18,876 nucleotides of DNA, taken from assembly GCA_050180745.1 (NCBI GenBank), contig JBFXDW010000032.1, forward strand, positions 1 through 18,876. Direction: 5' to 3'. Positions 8,901 to 14,406 of the stretch are shown here, one piece after another (position 1 is the stretch's first letter; the number at the start of each line of letters is the position of its first letter). The position numbers were made by a program, and so were the translations under genes. This DNA is from JBFXDW01 sp050180745 (GTDB taxonomy: Bacteria > Pseudomonadota > Alphaproteobacteria > UBA9219). The notes beneath the pieces are model-generated. The model made no database searches. It had not been told where the DNA came from and saw only the letters and a program-made list of their open reading frames with translations.

Positions 8901-9356
8901 AATTGCGTCAATGAATGTATCTGCCGTCAGCTTTCTCTTGGTTCCCGTGCTGCTTCTAATGGCATTCATTAAGGCATCGACAATGTTCCCACGGCTGCCT
9001 ACGACTGGGACAAACGTCCATCCTTTTTTTCCAGAAGCGTTGAAACTTCTCAGGACTTGCTGGGCATTTTTGTCGCCTAAAGTTGTCATCGCCCGATTGC
9101 GAAGGCGCGTGCCCTTGCCGAGCAAAGCGCTGAGCATAACCACGAGACTTGATTTTCCAGAACCGAAAGGCCCCGTCCAAGTGAACGCCGCTTCACCGGC
9201 CTGTTGCCGCCCACGCGCCATGCCGAGAAGAACCTCAATGGAGGATTGAGGGCATATAAAGCTGTTTATGGTAGCTTCGTCGCCGATATCCGTATCAATA
9301 CGAATTGACCGTTGAAATCGTTCGCTGACTTGAACTTTTGTCGACAATGTAATCAT
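5985..9356 (-). CDS. sspC: SspC, large P-loop ATPase of the phosphorothioation system
   Basis: This is a 1123-aa protein with an N-terminal AAA-like ATPase: Walker A GPFGSGKSS (about residues 62-70) and Walker B LFIVIDEMGKF (about 163-173). The remaining 900 residues are largely helical and show no domain that I recognise, and no nuclease motif. Length, P-loop position and placement between the DUF4007 gene and the PAPS-reductase-like gene agree with SspC, which acts as the ATPase of SspABCD single-strand phosphorothioation. Its ATG overlaps the sspB stop by one base (TAATG, 9354-9358) and its stop overlaps the sspD start by 4 bp. The three proteins are therefore translated as one unit. No membrane segment or frameshift is seen. 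Its family is assigned from context plus the P-loop. Confidence 0.85.
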   Translation of the reverse strand: MITLSTKVQVSERFQRSIRIDTDIGDEATINSFICPQSSIEVLLGMARGRQQAGEAAFTWTGPFGSGKSSLVVMLSALLGKGTRLRNRAMTTLGDKNAQQVLRSFNASGKKGWTFVPVVGSRGNIVDALMNAIRSSTGTKRKLTADTFIDAISDIAKNEECGLFIVIDEMGKFLEGAAEGNSDIYVLQQLAEIATRSKGKIVVLGILHQAFAEYARRLTRDVRDEWSKIQGRFIDLPLNVAGEELVDLISRAVKSDKKPPKTTDLARSTAKHIASWRRVHVDSLAKSLTNCWPLHPVVASLLGPISRRRFGQNQRSVFGFLNSAEPNGFQEFLKTTPLSNDALYEPARLWDYLKANLEPSIMASPDGHKWSLAVDALFRVEAAYNHKDTLDVLKCIALMDLFQERSGLAPEKELLALCLPKIKPSELGDILSKLCTQSIICYRKHKKAYSLHQGSDFDIDAATEEAYGQVPVLDFDRIRKAARFQPVVAKKHYHETGALRWFDVDLVPAEQALKLAEAYVPTDGAIGLVMIVLGSTEDKDIDKICRAASKANTKWPVFVSSAQNAWLIRSHAKELQALEWIRNNNPALGGDTVARREVESRLAKVKDSLEEHLMNCLSNGKWFISGESAKNLTFRELNALASEKADELFPESPKINSELINRIKPSSNSVAALKALLKAMTEKQGQERLGIEGFPAEGGLFETLLFSTGLYGTNDNGVGLKEPSARRDVARLKPLWAAADRFFKKNPNRAVPITALYKVWLLPPYGVKDGLLPFFALAYLLTRQHDYAVYHANVYRPSIDDLLIDYLTKVPDEISLRPMNFSDIGQKILAGISESLNRLHPNLPGLSETSEPLEIARRLVMTVMELPSWVLRTRELSPNTIRLRELIKNANDPNKVLFDDLPTLFKEYEPNLNRGDVQPIIQELDKSLNELVAAYPKLIAGLKKQLLDELQIDGKGKFALEEINLRAKNIMHVSGDFKLDAFAARLSSFKGDDSGVEGLASLAADKPSRDWIDLDVSRARLRLAELSQQFNHAEAFGRVHNREDYRQAIAFMVGLNGKPKTFVHEFTVKQTQQKVVKEIEDRVLKLLSKEVKTSSDIILAALANIGARLLEDEEATENKRARA

Positions 9357-10327
9357 TATGCTGCCCGCCGTTTACTTACAGGATGAAAATCCATCTTTAG
9401 GAAATTGTGAGGATCAAGACTTGATAGAGGTTTGTTGGCTATAACTTGGCGAAGACCTGCTGTTTCCGACCACCCAAGCGCCCCATTCGACGTGTCATCG
9501 ATTGTATAAAGGCGCTCGGCTACCGCATCTTCATCGAGACACAGCACCCGCCCAGGAGAGCAAGGTTCGTAAGCGATTGTCTCAAGAGATAGCGTGCGCG
9601 CCTCTTTCGTATAGCGTTGCCAAAAGTCAACCAAGGCATAAAGAAAGACGCCATCCCCCAATGAAGCGTGATGCCCACGACGTATCTGAAAAGTATCGTT
9701 TTTGTTAACGGGCTGAATGAGTCCGAGTTCGGCAAGAGGGCTTTCGATCTGTTCTTCTGTGAAGTTGTCTTGTTTCGATGGCTTGTTGACATACGCCCGC
9801 ACGAGGCATTCCACATCGCGTTTGATGGTCGCTTCGGCCATGTTTTTCCAATCGCTCCGTTCGCCACAGAGTTCGACCATCATTTTGACAAGTGTCGACC
9901 GATCAAAAACGGCGTTATTGTAATGGCTAAAAAGCCATATATAGGTCGCTTTTGCCGAGTTCGAAGCGATATTCCAATGGAAGGCCCACAGGGAGGAGGT
10001 ATTTTCGAGCCAAGGGTCAAGACCGTCGTCCGGAAGCAGCAGGCGCGCAAGCGTTGTCGTGGCGATATCGCGATTCTCATCTTCGGCGATGACGTTTGAA
10101 GCCGTAGCCCAATGCCGCATTGAGGCAACCATGTTTTTCCCGACACCAAAGCGGGCAATCGAATCATCATTTAAGAAAAGGTCTTTAGTTTTGTCGTTTT
10201 TATTGTGTTGTTCACAAAAATAAACGGCATCGAATACTTTTTTTAACCATCCGTATCTTAATGGAAAAGTTTCATGACCTGAAAATTGAGGCTTATATTC
10301 GGCCTCATAAAGCAACCCTCGGCGCAT
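9356..10327 (-). CDS. sspB: SspB, DUF4007-family protein of the phosphorothioation system
   Basis: This is a 323-aa protein whose N terminus carries the DUF4007 hallmark FSGHETFPLRYGWLKK (about residues 15-30), followed by ARFGVGKNMVASMRHW, another conserved stretch of that family. DUF4007 proteins are the SspB component. The characterised SspB nicks DNA at the site to be modified. I chose ATG 10327 because AAAGG lies 7 nt upstream and the predicted transcript start is near 10364. A TTG at 10372 would lengthen the protein by 15 residues but sits inside the predicted -10 box. It is the first gene of the sspBCD operon and is divergent from the cysteine desulfurase, the arrangement known for ssp loci. 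Confidence 0.87.
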   Translation of the reverse strand: MRRGLLYEAEYKPQFSGHETFPLRYGWLKKVFDAVYFCEQHNKNDKTKDLFLNDDSIARFGVGKNMVASMRHWATASNVIAEDENRDIATTTLARLLLPDDGLDPWLENTSSLWAFHWNIASNSAKATYIWLFSHYNNAVFDRSTLVKMMVELCGERSDWKNMAEATIKRDVECLVRAYVNKPSKQDNFTEEQIESPLAELGLIQPVNKNDTFQIRRGHHASLGDGVFLYALVDFWQRYTKEARTLSLETIAYEPCSPGRVLCLDEDAVAERLYTIDDTSNGALGWSETAGLRQVIANKPLSSLDPHNFLKMDFHPVSKRRAA

Positions 10328-10361
10328 AAACGAACCTTTCTTTCTCTCACTGGGGACATGT

Positions 10362-10418
10362 TCCAGTTTCAAATTACCACCAATTGACCTATAGTCAACT
10401 GGAAGTGTGCTCCAGTTT
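10362..10418. promoter_or_regulatory. three AACTGGA half-sites in the sspB-sspA control region
   Basis: The heptamer AACTGGA occurs three times: minus strand 10362-10369 (within TCCAGTTT), plus strand 10397-10403, and minus strand 10411-10418 (TCCAGTTT again). Copies two and three form a perfect inverted repeat with 7-bp arms and a 7-bp spacer, just upstream of and touching the predicted sspB -35 box. Copy one covers the predicted start of transcription. This looks like a two-operator repressor arrangement. A further imperfect palindrome, TTGAC-CTATA-GTCAA, lies at 10384-10398. No regulator gene is adjacent. Confidence 0.45.
10371..10398 (-). promoter_or_regulatory. sspB: candidate sspBCD promoter
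   Basis: On the minus strand, TTGACT (10398-10393) and TAATTT (10376-10371) are separated by 16 bp. The -35 box matches the sigma-70 consensus at five of six positions and the -10 box at three. Transcription would start near 10364, leaving a leader of about 37 nt before ATG 10327. The -35 box lies between operator-like half-sites, so a regulator bound there would block polymerase. Confidence 0.4.
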
Positions 10419-10447
10419 TTGTTATCTATTGGGGTGCGTCAATTTCG

Positions 10448-10457
10448 ACAACGTTGT
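10448..10457. promoter_or_regulatory. 10-bp palindrome just before sspA
   Basis: ACAACGTTGT at 10448-10457 is a perfect palindrome ending 8 bp before the sspA ATG, immediately upstream of its GGTG Shine-Dalgarno region. It could be an operator or an RNA stem affecting sspA translation. It is short enough to be chance. Confidence 0.25.
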
Positions 10458-10465
10458 GGTGAAGC

Positions 10466-11656
10466 ATGAATGCGAATGATCCCATATACTTAGACAATCA
10501 AGCCTCAACGCCCGTTCTCCCCCACGTGCGAGAAGCGATGCTCCCCTTCCTCGGAGAACTCTTTGGAAATCCGCACTCCAATGATCATTTTTTCGGTTGG
10601 ACGGCCAAGAAAGCCGTCGATGATGCGCGCAACAAAATCGCTTCATTCGTTCAGGCAGACGCCGATGAGATCGTTTTTACCTCAGGAGCCTCCGAAGCAA
10701 ATAATCTAGCCATTTTGGGTAATGCTGCGGCTCTTCAAAAAAAAGGGAAAAGAAAAGTTCTTGTCAGTGCCTTCGAACATAAATGCGTGCTCGAGAGCGC
10801 AAAGGCTGCCGCTCACCTTCACAATTTGAAGGTCGAGTTTATACAGCCAACTCAAAACGGATTGATCGATCCCGATGTTCTTGCATCACAAATCGACGAT
10901 GAGGTTGGTCTTGTATCGATAATGACTGTCAACAACGAAATCGGAACGATACAGCCGATAAAAGACTTATGTCGGGTTGCACACGGCCATAATGCATTAT
11001 TTCATACAGACGCCGCACAAGCGGGGGTGTTTCTTGAAATTGATGTGACTGATTCCGAGGTCGATATGTTGAGCTTGTCGGGCCATAAAATCTATGGCCC
11101 CAAAGGTATAGGATGCCTTTACATAAGGCGCGATCGCCGATCAGAAATGGCGCCTATCATTTATGGCGGAGGACAAGAGGCAGGCTTAAGATCTGGCACC
11201 CTGCCTGTCATGCTTTGTGTAGGCTTTGGGGAAGCATGCACCTTGGCCGCTTCTCATCGGGTCGAGAACCGAGAACACCTACAACGATTGTCCGACATGT
11301 TTCTAAGCAAATTAACGGGAGAACTGCCCGACACCATATTAAATGGGGATGCGTCGAAGCGTCATCCTGGGAATCTGAATCTTCGCTTTCCTGGAGTAGA
11401 TGCACACAGTTTATTGCAGGCCCTACAGCCGAATGTCGCCGCATCAACAGGGTCGGCTTGTACAACAGGAACCCCGGAGCCTTCCTATGTTCTGCGAGCA
11501 ATTGGTATTCCTTCGGCAGCCGCTGCCGAAGCACTTCGTTTTAGTTTTGGCTTGCAAAATACAGATGAGCACATCGCTAGAGCCACAACCTTAATTGTCG
11601 AAGCAGTAAAAGAGTTCAGAGAGCTATCTCCCGCACTTACATTGCATTCTAACTAG
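10466..11656 (+). CDS. sspA: SspA, NifS/IscS-type cysteine desulfurase
   Basis: This is a 396-aa pyridoxal-phosphate enzyme that removes sulfur from cysteine and holds it as a persulfide. Visible active-site residues are His105 (EHK), Asp182 and Gln185 (TDAAQ), the Schiff-base Lys208 in SLSGHK, and the catalytic Cys332 in STGSACTTGT; nothing is missing. The length is normal for group I desulfurases. The start ATG 10466 follows GGTGAAG. The gene is alone on the plus strand and divergent from sspBCD across 138 bp, as in known ssp loci. No iscU, iscR, sufB or tRNA-thiolation partner is nearby, so a dedicated role in supplying sulfur to SspD is the best reading. A housekeeping IscS is possible by sequence alone. 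Confidence 0.88.
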   Translation: MNANDPIYLDNQASTPVLPHVREAMLPFLGELFGNPHSNDHFFGWTAKKAVDDARNKIASFVQADADEIVFTSGASEANNLAILGNAAALQKKGKRKVLVSAFEHKCVLESAKAAAHLHNLKVEFIQPTQNGLIDPDVLASQIDDEVGLVSIMTVNNEIGTIQPIKDLCRVAHGHNALFHTDAAQAGVFLEIDVTDSEVDMLSLSGHKIYGPKGIGCLYIRRDRRSEMAPIIYGGGQEAGLRSGTLPVMLCVGFGEACTLAASHRVENREHLQRLSDMFLSKLTGELPDTILNGDASKRHPGNLNLRFPGVDAHSLLQALQPNVAASTGSACTTGTPEPSYVLRAIGIPSAAAAEALRFSFGLQNTDEHIARATTLIVEAVKEFRELSPALTLHSN

Positions 11657-11985
11657 GGCATAATCCTGCAATTAAATGGGAAAGGCTGCGTCTTGTGGTG
11701 CCGCTTCTACTTCATCTGCAAGTTTCTTTTGAAACTTCCGGCTGTATCCCTTGATCGGTGGACAAACGCAGGCAGGGTTAGAACTTGCCGTCCCGCGGCG
11801 GTCAACAAGGTCAGCGCGAGTGCGAGGAGCGTCCAGCGCGGCGCGAAGTTAGGCATCTTTGATGTGCTGGTAGGTTTGTAGCCTTAGTGCTGACAAACTT
11901 AACCCCCACACGGTCTTTGGCAAAAAAAAGGATATTCTTGATGTGGGTAGCTCTAAAAACTATTATATGTTCCAAGAGAGCTCCT
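11657..11985. other. 329-bp intergenic region without a convincing gene
   Basis: The stretch lies between sspA and the AraC pair. A GC-rich patch (about 11780-11850) contrasts with AT-rich flanks. A 49-codon minus-strand reading frame (11856 to 11707) begins like a signal peptide (MPNFAPRWTLLALALTLLTA) but has no Shine-Dalgarno and ends without a recognisable domain; it may be a gene fragment. AGCTCT (11950-11955) and AGAGCT (about 11977-11982) form a loose inverted repeat near the end of the AraC operon, without a T-run. I see no RNA gene. Confidence 0.4.
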
Positions 11986-12951
11986 CTACTTATCGCAGAA
12001 TGATTTTCTATAAAAGGCAGGAGTTGTCCCATAATAGCGTTTGAACGCATTTAGAAAATTATTGCGATGAGAGAATCCAGAAAGAAAGGCTATATCATGC
12101 ATAGATTTAAGCTTTGATGTTGGCTCAAGAAGAAGGCTCTGCGCATAGTTTAGGCGTGCAACGACGAGTTCTTCTCGGAAGCTGGCTCCTACCGATTGAA
12201 ATGCCGCATGTAATGTGCGTTGTGAAATTCCAACATTAGCTGCGACACGAGCGACAGACAAGTTTGGATCTTTAAAGTTTGTATAAATCTCTTTTCTGAG
12301 GCGCCGCAATAGGGTTTCTCTATAACTAGAAATCTTTTCCGCCGGATCATCAAGACACAAAGATAGATAGCAACAAATTGTATTAGCTAACTCTGTACCT
12401 GAGACATCTATATCCGTTAAATCGGTGGCACTAATCGTACGCAGCAAGTCTTTCAAGGGAGAAGCCCACGGAATAGACGAATTTAACACTTGCCTGTTTT
12501 CATAAAATCTTCTTGGCAACCACATGCTCGCAATTTGTTCGTCTGTATTAAATCCGATTAGTCTCATATTCTGACATTTTGATGAGTATAGACAGGCTTC
12601 ATGGTTGTTCAGAAGCATAATATCATTTTTCTTTAAGCTGAATTCTGCGCCTCTCTGTTCATAGGTGCAGTGATCTGACTCTGACAGTACGAGAGAGAAT
12701 GCAGCGCGTTGGTTCGGGGAAAAAAAGATGCGCTGCTCACAGCCAGGGCCTGCCTCCTGAAAGCGATTTTTGATGAGCGTTCCCGTAAAGCTGTCTTCCT
12801 CAAACTTTGAGACGGTCGCGTGGAATGGAGTTGTCGGCCAAACTTTATAGGAATACTCGCCAGACGCCGATCTAAGGTCCTCGATTATTCCTTTCAATAT
12901 GCTGGGAGTTGGCGCAGTTACCGTTGATATTGCACATGATGTTTTCTTCAT
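11986..12951 (-). CDS. AraC-family transcriptional regulator
   Basis: This is a 321-aa protein. Its C-terminal 100 residues (about 218-318) form the two helix-turn-helix units of the AraC family: LSVARVAANVGISQRTLHAAFQ, then MHDIAFLSGFSHRNNFLNAFKRYYGTTPAFYR. The second is the classic family signature. The N-terminal 200 residues are a sensor or dimerisation domain that I cannot assign to a ligand. Its ATG overlaps the stop of the upstream AraC gene as ATGA (12948-12951), so the two regulators are co-translated and may act together. Target genes are not evident. The 11657-11985 gap and the MCP upstream region are candidate binding areas. Confidence 0.9.
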   Translation of the reverse strand: MKKTSCAISTVTAPTPSILKGIIEDLRSASGEYSYKVWPTTPFHATVSKFEEDSFTGTLIKNRFQEAGPGCEQRIFFSPNQRAAFSLVLSESDHCTYEQRGAEFSLKKNDIMLLNNHEACLYSSKCQNMRLIGFNTDEQIASMWLPRRFYENRQVLNSSIPWASPLKDLLRTISATDLTDIDVSGTELANTICCYLSLCLDDPAEKISSYRETLLRRLRKEIYTNFKDPNLSVARVAANVGISQRTLHAAFQSVGASFREELVVARLNYAQSLLLEPTSKLKSMHDIAFLSGFSHRNNFLNAFKRYYGTTPAFYRKSFCDK

Positions 12952-13931
12952 TCACTAACCATAGGCGTGATGTTTTGGTGCTGTTTCGGACTTTTGCCAG
13001 TACTCTTTTTGAAAACTGCAGAAAAGTGGCGAGCACTGGTGAAGCCAACCTGATAAGCTACTTCTGATATTCTTTTGCCTTTATGAAACTTACTCTCCAA
13101 CAATTTTGTGGCCGCTCTGACGCGCAGTTTAAACAAGAAGTCGTAAAAAGTGAGGCCATCGTTATGTAGTGCGCCATATAGGGTGCTTCGCGATATGCCC
13201 AATTTAGCTGAAACAGAGTCTGGTGATAGGTCGGGATTCTTGTAGTTATTGCGGATCTGTCGCTTCACTCTTTCAGAGAGGGTGCTGGAATCTTTATGAC
13301 AATGGGGCCCTTTCTCAAGATTCATTATCAATAAGCTGCATAAAGATTCAGCAAAAGCTAGGCTAGAGACGGGGAGGGTTTGCAATGCTGAGGGCGTCAA
13401 AATTTCCAATGTCCGCATTAATGCGGCGCGACATGGTTTTGAGCCTAAAATTATTTGTGTGGGCACGCTTGAGCTCGATAGAGAACTGTTCTGCATCACT
13501 TCCTTCGAAAACTGTACGAAGGTCAATGCGCAATCTTTGGCTGGTAGATTTATGTAAATCTTCGAGGTTTTGTTTAAAAAGATTGCCGCTCCTTCAGTTA
13601 GCAAAAACTCTCCACCCTCTGTCTTGATTGTGATGCATCCTTTGGCGGTATAGCATAGTTCATAGGGGGCTAACTGAAGCTGCCGTGTCGGCTTGATTGC
13701 GGTTTCTGCCGGTGACGCAGCTGTTTTTTTAATCGTGCTAGAAAAGAAACAGATTTTAAGGTCATTTCCTTGAAAGCTGTGAGCCCTTGCTCTTAGCCCC
13801 GTCATTTCTTTAGGCGGCAAAGCAATATTAAGTCCATGTTTCTCATTAATGTTGCGCCACTGTTGCCAAGCGATACTGGATGTAAGGATTGTATCTGCAA
13901 CTTCTGTGTTTGTTTCTCTCATTCTTCCCAT
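12948..13931 (-). CDS. AraC-family transcriptional regulator (first gene of the pair)
   Basis: This is a protein of about 327 aa with an AraC C-terminal domain (about residues 215-315): LSPDSVSAKLGISRSTLYGALH, then ISEVAYQVGFTSARHFSAVFKKSTGKSPKQ. The N-terminal half resembles the AraC-binding-like sensor domains of FeaR-type regulators, but I cannot name a ligand. I chose ATG 13931, preceded by GGGA at about 10-nt spacing. ATG 13922 and TTG 13979 are alternatives; the TTG would add 16 residues. It is coupled to the next AraC gene by an ATGA overlap. Its promoter should lie in 13932-14180, where a 12-bp palindrome is found. The two proteins differ throughout the sensor half, so they are not a recent duplication. 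Confidence 0.88.
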   Translation of the reverse strand: MGRMRETNTEVADTILTSSIAWQQWRNINEKHGLNIALPPKEMTGLRARAHSFQGNDLKICFFSSTIKKTAASPAETAIKPTRQLQLAPYELCYTAKGCITIKTEGGEFLLTEGAAIFLNKTSKIYINLPAKDCALTFVQFSKEVMQNSSLSSSSVPTQIILGSKPCRAALMRTLEILTPSALQTLPVSSLAFAESLCSLLIMNLEKGPHCHKDSSTLSERVKRQIRNNYKNPDLSPDSVSAKLGISRSTLYGALHNDGLTFYDFLFKLRVRAATKLLESKFHKGKRISEVAYQVGFTSARHFSAVFKKSTGKSPKQHQNITPMVSE

Positions 13932-14066
13932 GGCTGCAAAATCCCAGACTAACAGAACAGAACATGGATTCCGCAACAATCAAGGTTGTTTGCAGTAGCC
14001 AAATTGTGGAAAGGAAGGACGGGTTCCATTTTCTATCGTGCAGGAAGGAGGCATCACAACCAAGTA

Positions 14067-14078
14067 ATCTAATTAGAT
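14067..14078. promoter_or_regulatory. 12-bp palindrome upstream of the AraC operon
   Basis: ATCTAATTAGAT is a perfect 12-bp palindrome about 136 bp upstream of the first AraC start. A second inverted repeat, CAACAA (14099-14104) and TTGTTG (14112-14117), lies 20 bp further on. Both sit in the otherwise empty AT-rich gap between the divergent AraC and MCP genes and could bind the AraC proteins or another regulator. Confidence 0.3.
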
Positions 14079-14182
14079 ACTAGCGTTGTTATCGAATTCA
14101 ACAAATTTATCTTGTTGTAGTTTTTGTTCCGTTCGAGGGATAAGTAATATGTGCCAGCATTCACGCATAATTTAGTGCGCTA

Positions 14183-14347
14183 TAGTTCAATTCTAGGGCA
14201 TTTAGATGATGTTGTGTAATTTACCACTTGCTTGCCCCCCCCCCCAATTAAATATGGTTAACAAGGACGACTCGGTACGTCCTATCAAAAAAACGTTCAC
14301 GGGCGGTGGAACCCATGTTCAATAACTTCGGTATCGGAAAGCGTATC
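14183..14347 (+). repeat. duplicated MCP promoter/leader, copy A
   Basis: These 165 bp match 17715-17877 at about 94% identity, in the same orientation, with nearly all differences being transitions. The repeat starts upstream of the promoter, contains a C11 tract (14235-14245), a hairpin GGACG/CGTCC (14265-14282), and a hairpin GTTCAC/GTGGAAC (14295-14312) that covers the GGTGGA ribosome binding site. It ends 11 codons into a reading frame identical to the second MCP. Identity stops abruptly after 14347. Copy B is the leader of an intact gene, so copy A is probably the derived copy, or a recombination product. Confidence 0.9.
14228..14258 (+). promoter_or_regulatory. possible MCP promoter with poly-C spacer (copy A)
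   Basis: TTGCTT (14228-14233) and TATGGT (14253-14258) are separated by 19 bp, of which 11 are an uninterrupted C run. In copy B the equivalent boxes are TTGTTT (17760-17765) and TATGGT (17783-17788) with 17-bp spacing. Changes in C-tract length would alter the spacing and hence promoter strength. The boxes match the consensus only moderately. Confidence 0.3.
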
Positions 14348-14404
14348 CTTGTGTGCCGAATCAATTATTACTTACCGACAATCACTCGTCTTTCCTGGGG
14401 ATAA
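14315..14404 (+). pseudogene. N-terminal MCP remnant or leader peptide
   Basis: This 29-codon reading frame has a strong GGTGGA Shine-Dalgarno. Its first 11 residues (MFNNFGIGKRI) are identical to the start of the MCP at 17845, after which it runs into unrelated sequence and stops at TAA 14402-14404. The stop is 2 bp before the ATG of the hemerythrin MCP at 14407. It is the truncated start of a former MCP gene fused to new sequence by recombination. If still translated it would act as a leader peptide coupled to the next gene. Confidence 0.7.
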
Positions 14405-14406
14405 CC

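Noticed and set aside
11707..11856. 49-codon minus-strand gene with a signal-peptide-like start
   Set aside because: There is no ribosome binding site, the region after the hydrophobic segment is very short, and the local GC-rich patch alone could produce it. It is kept only as a possible fragment.
14183..14347. c-di-GMP (GEMM) riboswitch in the MCP leader
   Set aside because: The conserved GCAAA-containing core and tetraloop-receptor pattern are absent; only two simple hairpins are seen.
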